Source: Rhodopirellula sp.
GTDB lineage: Bacteria; Planctomycetota; Planctomycetia; Pirellulales; Pirellulaceae
Direction: 5' to 3'
DNA: 48,112 nt
Assembly: GCA_002701385.1 (NCBI GenBank)
Contig: NZVD01000056.1
Coordinates: forward strand, 1,573-49,684
Made by a program: the position numbers and the translations under genes. This document shows, one piece after another, positions 17,389 to 25,680 of the stretch. The notes beneath the pieces are model-generated. The model saw nothing but the letters and a program-made list of their open reading frames with translations, did no database searches and was not told the DNA's origin. The stretch's first letter is position 1; each line of letters opens with the position of its first letter.

Positions 17389-18720
17389 ATGAGTAACGAG
17401 CCTAAATCGTCAACAAAGTCTCGACGTGACTTCATCAAAAAATCAACGATCCTAGTCGCAGGCAGTACTGTGGCAGGCAATCTACAAATCGCCCGTGCCG
17501 CCCATGCTTATGGTGACGAAGTCATTAAAATCGGCTTGGTAGGCTGTGGTGGCCGTGGAACGGGAGCAGCTGTTCAGGCAATGAACACCAATGGCGATGT
17601 ACACCTAGTGGCCATGGCCGATGTCTTCGAAGACCGTCTGCAGGGTGCATACAGAGCGATCAAAAGCAAGCACAACGAAAAAGTCAAAGTAACGCCAGAT
17701 ACCATGTTTGTTGGACTGGATGCTTACAAAAAAGTGATGGAATCAGATTGCGATCTAGTAATCCTCGCGACACCTCCTGGCTTCCGCCCGCTCCATTTCG
17801 AAGCTGGCGTTAACGCTGGAAAACACGTATTCATGGAGAAACCTGTTGCTACCGATGCTCCAGGTGTCCGCCGAGTACTGGATGCAAACAAAATTGCCAA
17901 AGAGAAGAACCTTTGTGTTCAAGTTGGTCTACAACGTCGACACGAGGAAGCATATATCGAAACCATGAAACGTCTTCATGACGGGGCCATCGGGGATATC
18001 GTGCTTAGCCGAGCCTATTGGAATAGCGGCGGAGTATGGGTTCGCCCTCGCCAGGCTGATCAATCCGAATTGGAATACCAAATGAGAAATTGGTATTACT
18101 TCAATTGGCTCTGTGGCGACCATATCAACGAACAGCACATTCACAACATCGATGTCATCAACTGGCTTGCTAATGACTTCCCTGTTTCTGCTCAAGGGCA
18201 GGGGGGACGTGAAGTTCGAAACGGCAAGGATCATGGTGAAATCTTCGACCATCACCTGATCGAATTCACCTACGCCAGTGGCATGAAGATGTTTAGCCAG
18301 TGTCGACATATCCAAGGTTGCTGGAACAGCGTTTCAGAGCACGCTCATGGAACAACCGGAACCTGTGATATTGCCGCTGGCCGCATTTGGGATGCAGACG
18401 GAAAAGAACTCTTCAATGCCCGCGGATTGGGACGTGGTGGCCATCAACAGGAACACCACGATATGTTCGCTGACTTACGGGAAGGCAAACGCCCCAATGA
18501 AGGTGATTACGGCGCCAAGAGCACGATGACTGCAATCCTTGGTCGAATGGCAACGTACTCCGGAAAAATGATCCAGTGGGACGATGCCATCAACTCCGAC
18601 TTGTCACTATGCAATGTCGATGAACTTTCATCCCTAGATGACGACGCTCCTTTGTCTCCTGATGCTGACGGCAATTACAATGTTGCAGTACCAGGGAATA
18701 AAAATACGGTCGTACTCTAA
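17389..18720 (+). CDS. Gfo/Idh/MocA oxidoreductase with Tat signal
   Basis: A 443-residue NAD(P)-dependent oxidoreductase. A twin-arginine leader (SRRDFIKK at about residues 11-18, then a hydrophobic stretch to ARAAHA) implies export of the folded cofactor-loaded protein. The Rossmann domain begins with IGLVGCGGRGTG, and MEKPVATDAPG carries the catalytic-type EKP lysine. The C-terminal domain has the NWLCGDHINEQHIHNIDV block, which holds the usual D/H residues. Planctomycetes have many such exported members, presumably for sugar or inositol oxidation; the substrate is unknown. GTGGAG precedes ATG 17389. A strong terminator follows 21 nt after the stop. Confidence 0.92.
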   Translation: MSNEPKSSTKSRRDFIKKSTILVAGSTVAGNLQIARAAHAYGDEVIKIGLVGCGGRGTGAAVQAMNTNGDVHLVAMADVFEDRLQGAYRAIKSKHNEKVKVTPDTMFVGLDAYKKVMESDCDLVILATPPGFRPLHFEAGVNAGKHVFMEKPVATDAPGVRRVLDANKIAKEKNLCVQVGLQRRHEEAYIETMKRLHDGAIGDIVLSRAYWNSGGVWVRPRQADQSELEYQMRNWYYFNWLCGDHINEQHIHNIDVINWLANDFPVSAQGQGGREVRNGKDHGEIFDHHLIEFTYASGMKMFSQCRHIQGCWNSVSEHAHGTTGTCDIAAGRIWDADGKELFNARGLGRGGHQQEHHDMFADLREGKRPNEGDYGAKSTMTAILGRMATYSGKMIQWDDAINSDLSLCNVDELSSLDDDAPLSPDADGNYNVAVPGNKNTVVL

Positions 18721-18740
18721 AATTAGGAATCCACAAGCAA

Positions 18741-18771
18741 AGGGGCTGCGGCAACGTAGCCCCTTTTTTTT
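18741..18771 (+). terminator. Strong intrinsic terminator with GCAA tetraloop
   Basis: A 10-bp stem (AGGGGCTGCG at 18741-18750 with CGTAGCCCCT at 18755-18764, one G-T wobble) is closed by a GCAA tetraloop and followed by eight T (18764-18771). It ends the oxidoreductase transcript. The next start codon is only 18 nt beyond the T-run. Confidence 0.93.
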
Positions 18772-18789
18772 AACCCTCACACTGGCACA

Positions 18790-19830
18790 ATGAAGCACTT
18801 AACAATCCTCCTCGCCACTCTCTCCAGCGCATACATTTTGGGATGTGTACCTGACCAAAATGACTCTCTACCTGAACCAACACCAACGGTCGCGCCAGAC
18901 ACCGCGAACACGACAGCTGATACGTTAGAGTCGAGTAGGGAGGCGGCGGCTAGAGAATTCAAATTCACCTATGCTGGTGCAATTACAGAATTAGAGGCGG
19001 GAGACGAAGTCTCAATTTGGCTACCCGTCGCAGGCGACACACACGAACAGCAGATTTTAGATCGCGAAATTGACGTGCCAGGCGAATACACTATTGGGGA
19101 AGAAAAGGCATATGGAAATCAAATCCTTCACTTCACCGCCAAAGCCAATGAGCAAGGCGAAGTACCGTTTCAGGTTATATATCATTTGACGCGAAGTGAA
19201 GCACTCCAGGCCGATGGTGAAAAAATCACCGAAGCACAAGCAGCAGCTTTTACGCTTCCTTCTAAATTGGTCCCTGTCGACCAAAACCTTTCAGGGCAAA
19301 TCCTAGGTGACACAACTTTAGCTAATAACAGCCTTACTGCAGGGCGGCAGATTTATGATGCCGTCAATAACCGCATGAAGTATGACAAACCAGAAGGCGG
19401 TGACTGGGGGCGAGGTGATAGTGTCTGGGCCTGTGGCAACGGCTTTGGCAACTGCACTGACTTCCACAGCCTATTCATCTCGATTTGCCGTGAACAGAAG
19501 ATTCCCGCCCGATTTGAAATTGGATTCCCGATTGCCTCAGAACGAGGGGAGGGGGAAGTCGGAGGATACCACTGCTGGGCCAAATTTGCGGCCAATGAAA
19601 CCTGGGTTCCTGTCGACATCTCGGAAGCTGACAAAGATCCTAGTCTCAACGATTATTACTACGGAAACTTAACAGAAAATCGTATAACCTTCTCAGTAGG
19701 CCGGGATTTAACCCTTACGCCGGAACAGCAGGGCGGCCCCGTGAACTTTCTCGTTTATCCCTACGCTGAAGTGGCGGGCACACCGCACACTACATTCAGA
19801 AAAGGTTTTCGCTACGAAGACATTCAATAG
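18790..19830 (+). CDS. Transglutaminase-like lipoprotein
   Basis: A 346-residue predicted lipoprotein. The hydrophobic leader ends in YILGC, with C19 as the lipid anchor, followed by a Pro/Thr/Asp-rich linker (about residues 20-50). The C-terminal half is a transglutaminase-like cysteine-protease fold with C222 (GNCTDFHSLF), H261 (GGYHCWAKF) and D276 (VPVDISEAD) as the likely catalytic triad. Such proteins are usually peptidases or amidases rather than cross-linkers. The N-terminal domain (about 55-140) is a beta-rich region of unknown type. No Shine-Dalgarno is visible, and the start sits 18 nt after a strong terminator, so its transcription start is unclear. It is followed by the bshB1-like gene after 33 nt. 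Confidence 0.87.
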   Translation: MKHLTILLATLSSAYILGCVPDQNDSLPEPTPTVAPDTANTTADTLESSREAAAREFKFTYAGAITELEAGDEVSIWLPVAGDTHEQQILDREIDVPGEYTIGEEKAYGNQILHFTAKANEQGEVPFQVIYHLTRSEALQADGEKITEAQAAAFTLPSKLVPVDQNLSGQILGDTTLANNSLTAGRQIYDAVNNRMKYDKPEGGDWGRGDSVWACGNGFGNCTDFHSLFISICREQKIPARFEIGFPIASERGEGEVGGYHCWAKFAANETWVPVDISEADKDPSLNDYYYGNLTENRITFSVGRDLTLTPEQQGGPVNFLVYPYAEVAGTPHTTFRKGFRYEDIQ

Positions 19831-19863
19831 CATTACCCGATTCTCCAAACAGGATAATTTGCT

Positions 19864-20601
19864 TTGACTGACAACTCTCAGAACTATGAACAGCTCGATG
19901 TAATCGCCGTAGGCGCACATCCGGACGATGTTGAAATCGCCTGTGGCGGAACACTCGCCAAACTAGTTCAGCTTGGGTACAAAGTCGGCATTATTGACCT
20001 GACCGATGGCGAACCGACCCCGCTGAGCCCAGGCCCCGAAGTCCGCCTCGAAGAAGCCCGCAATGCCGCGACAACGCTCGGAATTACCAAACGCATTACT
20101 CTAGACATGCCCAATCGCGCATTGTTTGACTGTTTTGAACACAGAGTCACGCTCGCTAAAGAATTCCGTAAATATCGTCCCAGTATCGTGATCGGATTCG
20201 GCGACAAGACCCCTATGGCTTCTCCGGACCACTATCAGGCGATGCAAATCACAGATGCCGCTGTATTCTATTCCCGGCTCTGTAAATGGCCTGAACATTT
20301 CGGTGACCTTCCACGACACATCATTGCTAAACAACTATATTTCCGTTTGGCGTTTGAGCCAATGCACCATGCAAGTCCGAGCGGCCACATCACAATGGAC
20401 ATAAGCGATACGCTGGAAATGAAACTCGATTCGATACGCTGTTATCAAACACAGTTTCCGCCCGAGAAAGAGTATGTCTACGACCGAGTACGCTCCTTCG
20501 CCATGCAGGTAGGAGCTGAAGCGGGGTTTCAAGCAGGTGAAATCTTTTATCCAACGCGGTCACTTGGCACAGTCGACCTAGTAAAGACGCTTCAAGGTTA
20601 A
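19864..20601 (+). CDS. PIG-L family deacetylase, BshB1-like
   Basis: A 245-residue zinc-dependent N-deacetylase of the LmbE/PIG-L family. The metal- and acid-base motif HPDDVE lies in [14 protein letters not shown] near the N-terminus, and [15 protein letters not shown] supplies the later His region. [20 protein letters not shown] closely follows the pattern of BshB1, which deacetylates GlcNAc-malate in bacillithiol synthesis. Neither bshA nor bshC is in the window, so a bacillithiol role is plausible but unproven. I accept a TTG start (19864-19866) because the conserved core begins soon after and AGGA lies upstream; no nearby ATG fits. Confidence 0.85.
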   Translation: MTDNSQNYEQLDVIAVGAHPDDVEIACGGTLAKLVQLGYKVGIIDLTDGEPTPLSPGPEVRLEEARNAATTLGITKRITLDMPNRALFDCFEHRVTLAKEFRKYRPSIVIGFGDKTPMASPDHYQAMQITDAAVFYSRLCKWPEHFGDLPRHIIAKQLYFRLAFEPMHHASPSGHITMDISDTLEMKLDSIRCYQTQFPPEKEYVYDRVRSFAMQVGAEAGFQAGEIFYPTRSLGTVDLVKTLQG

Positions 20602-20715
20602 CACCAAGCCAGATCGCTTCTGCCTGTAAGCGTCTGCTATTGCTCTCAAGAGCTCATCTTCATTATTCTTGACCGCAAATGTAATCCTGCGCGAGAGTTT
20701 TTGATATCAAATAGC

Positions 20716-21291
20716 ATGAAACATCTATTACTTTTTGCTGAAGAAGCCACCAGTACAGCCACTGAAAAAATCAAGCTATGGGAAATGGAATGGTCTAAAA
20801 TTGCCGAGACTACGGGTTTAAGCCTGCTCACATTTCTCGGGTTTTACATCGTTGCCAAGATCCTACAGAAACTGGCTGAACGAATTGGGAAGTCGCAACA
20901 CATCGATGACGACCTAGCGATATTTCTGGGGCGAGTGGTAAAGACTACCGTGATCATCCTAGGGCTCGTCACTGCTCTGTCTGCCTTAGGCGTTGACGTA
21001 TCCGCACTCGTCGCCGGACTCGGGCTAACCGGCTTTGCACTTGGATTTGCCTTAAAAGATGTCATTTCCAACGTACTGGCAGGCGTACTAATCCTGATTT
21101 ACAAACCGTTCGGGAAGAAAAACTACATCTCCGTCAAGGGCTACCAGGGAACGGTCTTGAGTACAGACTTACGATACACGGTGCTCCAAGCAGATGACAG
21201 CACGAAGCTGTTTGTCCCCAATTCGCTTCTATTTGTGGATGCAATTTCAGTTGCCAAAGAAAAGCCTAGTGATCGAAGCGAATCCACATAA
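20716..21291 (+). CDS. Short MscS-type mechanosensitive channel
   Basis: A 191-residue membrane protein matching the core of small-conductance mechanosensitive channels. Hydrophobic segments lie at about 34-50, 75-92 and 94-127; the last is the Gly/Ala-rich pore helix (ALVAGLGLTGFALGFALKDVISNVLAG). It is followed by the beta domain with a FVPNS segment at 166-170. E. coli MscS has 286 residues; here the alpha/beta C-terminal vestibule is essentially absent, so the protein is compact but not obviously truncated by mutation. A TTG five codons upstream (20701) is also in frame and has GAGAG nearby; I prefer ATG 20716. A perfect palindrome TTTGATATCAAA (20700-20711) abuts the start. Confidence 0.85.
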   Translation: MKHLLLFAEEATSTATEKIKLWEMEWSKIAETTGLSLLTFLGFYIVAKILQKLAERIGKSQHIDDDLAIFLGRVVKTTVIILGLVTALSALGVDVSALVAGLGLTGFALGFALKDVISNVLAGVLILIYKPFGKKNYISVKGYQGTVLSTDLRYTVLQADDSTKLFVPNSLLFVDAISVAKEKPSDRSEST

Positions 21292-21312
21292 CGTTTTCTT
21301 TCGAGGCAATAG

Positions 21313-21345
21313 AAAAAGCCTCCGGCGAAACATCCGCCGAAGGCT
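21313..21345 (-). terminator. Intrinsic terminator for the SMP-30-like gene
   Basis: On the minus strand an 11-bp stem with one mismatch (arms 21335-21345 and 21317-21327, loop 7 nt) is followed by a T-run (21313-21317). It lies 37 nt beyond the SMP-30-like stop and just past the end of the converging mscS-like gene, which it may also serve weakly. Confidence 0.8.
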
Positions 21346-21382
21346 TGTTGAAGTAACTTCCGTCTGTAAGACAGATCCGGTC

Positions 21383-22516
21383 TTAGCAGAAATGAGCACC
21401 TTTGGTTGGAGTGTAGACAGCATAGAGCGAGGAGCTGCCACACATAAACAAGCGATTACGCTTCGTTCCACCAAAGCAGACATTGGCACAAATTTCCGGC
21501 AATAGAATTTGACCAATCCGAGTGCCTTCCGGATTAAAGACGTGAACACCATCATAACCATCGCCAACCCAACCGGCACTGGCCCAGATATTACCGTCTT
21601 CATCACAACGAATCCCGTCAGCAAAACCACCTTTTTCTTCCGTGTTGCCGTCTTCGTCGGTCATTTCCATCATCATGGATGCATATTCTTTACCGTTCTT
21701 GAGATCGGTTTCTTCCACAACATCCCAGACTTTGATATTCCTTGGTGCGTCGTCGTAGTGGCTAGCACCGGTGTCTGCAACATACAGTTTTTTGTAATCC
21801 GGGGAGAAACAGAGACCATTCGGCTTGTAGATTTCATCTGTCAGCTTAACAAGCTTGCCAGTCTTTACTTCAAACCGATAAACCGCTTCCTTCTGATAAG
21901 GCTGAGGCCAGTTGTCCGTCTTGGCTGCTTTCCGACCTTCATAATCCATCAGACCGCCGTAACCGGGGTCCGTGAAGAAAATGTCACCGGTAGATGGGTG
22001 AACAACGGCATCGTTTGGTGCATTCAATGATTTTCCGCCGTAGCTGTTAGCCAGCTCTGAACGTGTTCCATCGTATTCATAACGAGCCAATGTACGAGTC
22101 AGGTGTTCACAGGAAATCTGACGGCCCTGCAAATCGAAAGTATTACCGTTACTGTTGTTTGCTGGATTGCGGAAAGTGGATACGTGCCCGTCTTCTTCCA
22201 TCCACCGTAGCTGCGTATTGTTAGGAATATCGCTCCAAACCAGATACCGTCCCACACCGTTCCAGGCACAACCTTCAGCCCAAATCATTTCGGGATCATG
22301 GTAGAGACGCATGATCGCTGCGTTACCCTGTTTGTAAGCGGCAAATTCGTCTTCAATGACAACAATATCCGGATCCGGATAGCGTACTGGCTGAGTTCCC
22401 GGGCCGTAATCACGAGCCGATAGTTTGTTGTTACTGGCAATACTGGAAACAGCCGCAGTGGCTGTGGCAGCCAGCATGAATTTCCGCCGGCTAAGTCCTG
22501 ATAGTTTCTTATTCAT
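21383..22516 (-). CDS. SMP-30/gluconolactonase-like protein with Tat signal
   Basis: A 377-residue six-bladed propeller of the SMP-30/gluconolactonase/LRE family. The leader is Tat-like (SRRKFMLAATATA, residues about 9-21). Core segments include WAEGCAWNG (first metal-ligand Glu), SLNAPNDAVVHPSTGDIFFTDPGYG (Asn/Asp ligands) and KPNGLCFSPDYKKLYVADTG, together giving the Ca/Zn site of lactonases. The probable reaction is hydrolysis of an aldonolactone in the periplasm, consistent with the nearby 6-phosphogluconolactonase-like propeller and the sugar oxidoreductase upstream (inference). A good terminator follows. The upstream 180 nt divergent from the AhpD-like gene must hold both promoters. Confidence 0.88.
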   Translation of the reverse strand: MNKKLSGLSRRKFMLAATATAAVSSIASNNKLSARDYGPGTQPVRYPDPDIVVIEDEFAAYKQGNAAIMRLYHDPEMIWAEGCAWNGVGRYLVWSDIPNNTQLRWMEEDGHVSTFRNPANNSNGNTFDLQGRQISCEHLTRTLARYEYDGTRSELANSYGGKSLNAPNDAVVHPSTGDIFFTDPGYGGLMDYEGRKAAKTDNWPQPYQKEAVYRFEVKTGKLVKLTDEIYKPNGLCFSPDYKKLYVADTGASHYDDAPRNIKVWDVVEETDLKNGKEYASMMMEMTDEDGNTEEKGGFADGIRCDEDGNIWASAGWVGDGYDGVHVFNPEGTRIGQILLPEICANVCFGGTKRNRLFMCGSSSLYAVYTPTKGAHFC

Positions 22517-22696
22517 AAATTAAACCCACTGGTAATCTAGGGAATCTTCGAAGTGATGAGTTTGGATTCAAGAAGGCACCGCTTGAGGGCGTGGATCCCT
22601 TCAATTTATTCGTTATATCACAATTCAAATGCAATATGTTACAACGTGCTTGACGGATAACAACTTAATTCCACGGGCAACGAGGAAACACGCTTC

Positions 22697-23131
22697 ATGA
22701 CAACCGAACGAATTGCAACAGTCGCACCAATCGAAGAAGACCAAGCATCTGAACGAGTATCAGCTGTTTATAACGACATCAAATCAACCAAGCAAATTGA
22801 CTTCATTCCGAACTTCTGGAAGGTCATTGCAGTGAATCCGGATCTACTGGAGCAGGTATGGGGACAACTCAAAACGCTCATGCACCCAGAGGCGGTAGGA
22901 CGCGAGTCTAAGCTAACTCCCGCCATCCGTGAAATGATCGCAGTAGCCGTTTCGGCAACCAATGGCTGTAGTTACTGCGTCAACTCCCACACCGCGATTC
23001 TGAAAAAACATGGCATCGATGACGAGACGCTTGGAGAAGTCCTGGCGATTGCGGGGCTGTTCAACCAAACCAATTCACTTGCAGATGGTTTCCAGGTCGT
23101 TTCGGATGTACTGCCTCGACTTGACGTCTGA
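22697..23131 (+). CDS. Carboxymuconolactone decarboxylase/AhpD-like protein
   Basis: A 144-residue all-helical protein of the CMD/AhpD family. The redox motif is C91-S-Y-C94 with H98 (CSYCVNSHT), as in the peroxidase-related members that reduce peroxides through the Cys pair. The preceding segment (LTPAIREMIAVAVSATNG) is also typical. It is probably an antioxidant enzyme rather than a true decarboxylase. ATG 22697 has GAGGAAAC upstream. It lies alone between two minus-strand lactonase-like genes and ends 48 nt from the converging one. Confidence 0.88.
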   Translation: MTTERIATVAPIEEDQASERVSAVYNDIKSTKQIDFIPNFWKVIAVNPDLLEQVWGQLKTLMHPEAVGRESKLTPAIREMIAVAVSATNGCSYCVNSHTAILKKHGIDDETLGEVLAIAGLFNQTNSLADGFQVVSDVLPRLDV

Positions 23132-23164
23132 TCGCTAGTAACAACAACAAGCGTCCTAACCGGC

Positions 23165-23188
23165 CGGCTATTGAGCCGGCTATTGAGC
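23165..23188. repeat. 12-bp tandem duplication
   Basis: CCGGCTATTGAG is repeated exactly in tandem (23165-23176 and 23177-23188). The second copy contains the stop codon and last residues of the lactonase gene. It looks like a local slippage or duplication event with no effect on the reading frame. Confidence 0.85.
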
Positions 23189-24358
23189 CAAAAAGGCCGC
23201 TGCCACAGGCGAAGGGCAGGAGACTTCTTCACCGGTGGGAGTGAGGGCTCCGGTTTTAGGATCAATCTTAAAGACGACAATCGTGCTTGATGCCTGATTA
23301 AGCGCCAGCAAATAATCCCCAGTCGGGACAACACCAAAGCTTCGGGGGGTACTTCCACCAGTGGCCTGATTTTCAACATACATCAGCTTTCCGGACTGCT
23401 GGTCGATAGCATAAACCACGATCGTGTTATGGCCTCGATTCGACCCATACAGAAACTTCCCACTGGGATGGACATACATCTCCGCTGTCGACTGCCCATC
23501 CTTTTGCGACTCGCCTGGCGGCAAGGTGGAAACGGTTTGTATCAATTCAAGCTTGCCGTGACGAGCATCATACCGATACGCATTGGCTGTCATATTCAGT
23601 TCATTGATTCCAAATCCAAACTTCCCACTTGGGTGGAAGCTAAAATGTCGCGGACCTGCTCCCGGAGCGGTGGTCACAGCAGAGTGTGCCACGAGTTCAC
23701 CTTTACGGGCATTCATCTTATAAATCAGCACCTGATCCAATCCGAGATCACTCACTGCGACAAACCGATTCTCCGGATCAACATCGATCGAGTGCCCATG
23801 AGGAGCTTCTTGTCGAGGGTGTACGCTTTTGCCCTGATGCTGCACAAAGGTTGAGGCAGGACTAAGAGTTCCATCTCGACCAATCTGATAGGCAGCAATA
23901 CTGCCTCCGGTGTAATTAGCGACACCAACAGTTCGGCCTGTCTTGTCAATCGTCAGGTGGCAGGGATGCTCGCCATGAGTACATTGTGAATTAATCTCGG
24001 TTAACGCTCCGGTCTTTGCATCGATCGAGTAAGACGTGATTCCTCCACCTTTTTCACCGTTGAATTCTGCGTCTTCATTTACGGCAAATAAGTAGTTGCC
24101 AGATGGATGCACTGCAACAAAAGAGGGATTAGACGTCTTCGTCGGCTGGTTAACCGGCGTCAGTTTGCCGGACTTCCTATCGAATCGAAACGTATAAATA
24201 CCTTCACTCTTAGGACCCGTATAGGTACCGACGTAAACCAGGAATGCATCCGGTTCATGGTCATGGCCTTCATGGGACTCCACTTGTTTGGGTGTTACAA
24301 CAAAAACTGAAGCGATCAAAGCAGATAAACAAGTAGCAGCAAGCAGGCGGGCAGGCAT
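23180..24358 (-). CDS. Lactonase-family (6-phosphogluconolactonase-like) seven-bladed propeller
   Basis: A 392-residue exported member of the YbhE/Pgl-type lactonase family. The signal peptide (MPARLLAATCLSALIASVFV) is followed by a His/Asp-rich HEGHDHEPD stretch, then VYVGTYTG and a series of blades with repeated HPSGNYLFAVNE, HPSGKFGFGINE and HPSGKFLYGSNRG motifs. The segment EAPHGHSIDVDPENRF also fits the family. An exported lactonase would not act on cytoplasmic 6-phosphogluconolactone, so the substrate is probably an external lactone (inference). I chose ATG 24358 over the upstream ATG 24391 because GGAG sits at proper spacing and it gives a clean signal peptide. Confidence 0.87.
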   Translation of the reverse strand: MPARLLAATCLSALIASVFVVTPKQVESHEGHDHEPDAFLVYVGTYTGPKSEGIYTFRFDRKSGKLTPVNQPTKTSNPSFVAVHPSGNYLFAVNEDAEFNGEKGGGITSYSIDAKTGALTEINSQCTHGEHPCHLTIDKTGRTVGVANYTGGSIAAYQIGRDGTLSPASTFVQHQGKSVHPRQEAPHGHSIDVDPENRFVAVSDLGLDQVLIYKMNARKGELVAHSAVTTAPGAGPRHFSFHPSGKFGFGINELNMTANAYRYDARHGKLELIQTVSTLPPGESQKDGQSTAEMYVHPSGKFLYGSNRGHNTIVVYAIDQQSGKLMYVENQATGGSTPRSFGVVPTGDYLLALNQASSTIVVFKIDPKTGALTPTGEEVSCPSPVAAAFLAQ

Positions 24359-24421
24359 TTCTATTCTCCAGAGGTTAAACCGAGTTCGCAACCTGAGTCA
24401 TTAAGCGTTTTATACTACCAC

Positions 24422-24467
24422 AAAAAAACCTTCGCGTTCGGTTCATTGGAAAACCAAACACGAAGGT
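24422..24467 (-). terminator. Strong intrinsic terminator after nrdB
   Basis: On the minus strand a 16-bp uninterrupted stem (arms 24452-24467 and 24428-24443, two G-T wobbles, loop 8 nt) is followed by seven T (24422-24428). It begins 27 nt past the nrdB stop and ends the nrdAB transcript. Confidence 0.93.
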
Positions 24468-24494
24468 AATGAGAGAGTGGATTCTATGGCTAAC

Positions 24495-25550
24495 TTAGTC
24501 GTCCCAACTTAACGCTGCGCCGCTTTGATATTCAGTCACTCGCGTTTCGAAGAAATTCTTTTCTTTAGCCAGGTCCATGGTTTCACTCATCCATGGGAAA
24601 GGATTGGAACTTCCGTACTGAGCAGGTAAACCAATACGTTCCAACCGTCGGTCAGCGACGTACTGTACGTATTCCCGGAACAGATCACCATTGAGTCCCA
24701 TGACACCATTAGGAAGGCAGTCTTTAGCGTAATTGATTTCCAGTTCAACCGATTTGCGAACGCGGTCGACCATCTCTTGCTGGAACTGTTCTGTCCACAA
24801 TTCGGGATTTTCAGCTTTGATTCCATTAATCAGGTCCAAACCGAAATTCAAGTGAATTGTTTCATCTCGCAGAATGTACTGGAACTGTTCACCAATGCCT
24901 GTCATCAGGTTTCGACGATGGAATGACAGCACCATAACAAACCCTGAATAGAAGAAAATCCCTTCCATAATCAGGTAGAAACCAATGAGATTCTTCAATA
25001 ATGCCTGACAACCTTCGAAGGTCGATGTGGAAAAGTCTGGATCGAGCACTTCAGCGGTAAGTTCCATTTCAAACTCGTCCTTCGCAGCGATGGACGGGAT
25101 TTCACGGTACATATTGAAGACTTCGCCTTCATCCAGACCAAGGCTTTCCACGACATACAGGAAAGTGTGCGAGTGGATCGCTTCTTCAAATGCCTGACGC
25201 AATAAGTACTGGCGGCATTCGGCATTGGTTACATGGCGAAAGATAGCAAGAACCAGATTATTACCTACTAGGCTTTCCGCTGTTGCGAAGAAACCCAGAT
25301 TTCGCATGATGACCAGACGCTCATCGTCGGTCAACTTGTCCGACTTCCAGGTTTCAATATCCTTGGTCATCGGCACTTCGGTTGGCATCCAGTGATTGGC
25401 ACAACCGTTGTTGTAATGCTCCCAAGCCCAGTGATACTTCAGAGGCATCAACTGGTTTACATCGACCTGATTACAGTTAATCAACAATTTATCCCGAGCA
25501 TCAATACGGCCGGTGTTTGATTCTAGTAAGTCATTTACTGGAGATGACAT
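24495..25550 (-). CDS. nrdB: Ribonucleotide reductase beta subunit, class Ic signature
   Basis: A 351-residue R2 subunit that holds the metal cofactor initiating radical chemistry for dNTP synthesis. The six metal ligands read E92, E123, H126, E196, E230 and H233. The residue at the tyrosyl-radical position is F130 (EAIHSHTF), and the first ligand is Glu where E. coli NrdB has Asp84. As I recall the Chlamydia trachomatis enzyme, its ligands E89, E120, H123, E193, E227 and H230, its F127, and its W51, Y222 and Y338 all map with a constant offset of three, to W54, Y225 and Y341 here. This predicts a Mn/Fe class Ic enzyme. AAGGAGC precedes the start. It follows nrdA by 130 nt and ends at a strong terminator. 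Confidence 0.97.
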   Translation of the reverse strand: MSSPVNDLLESNTGRIDARDKLLINCNQVDVNQLMPLKYHWAWEHYNNGCANHWMPTEVPMTKDIETWKSDKLTDDERLVIMRNLGFFATAESLVGNNLVLAIFRHVTNAECRQYLLRQAFEEAIHSHTFLYVVESLGLDEGEVFNMYREIPSIAAKDEFEMELTAEVLDPDFSTSTFEGCQALLKNLIGFYLIMEGIFFYSGFVMVLSFHRRNLMTGIGEQFQYILRDETIHLNFGLDLINGIKAENPELWTEQFQQEMVDRVRKSVELEINYAKDCLPNGVMGLNGDLFREYVQYVADRRLERIGLPAQYGSSNPFPWMSETMDLAKEKNFFETRVTEYQSGAALSWDD

Positions 25551-25680
25551 TTCACGCTCCTTCTATCTATCTCATTCGTTATTTAATCATTTATTTTAAT
25601 TTTGACCAGCGAGGAACATTCATCCCTCACATAAGCGAGAAGCGAGGGTAAAGCCCCCAATCGTCCCACTCAACCTCGCA

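Noticed and set aside
19864-20601. Calling a full bacillithiol pathway from the BshB1-like gene
   Set aside because: bshA and bshC are not in the window, and PIG-L deacetylases have several other roles.
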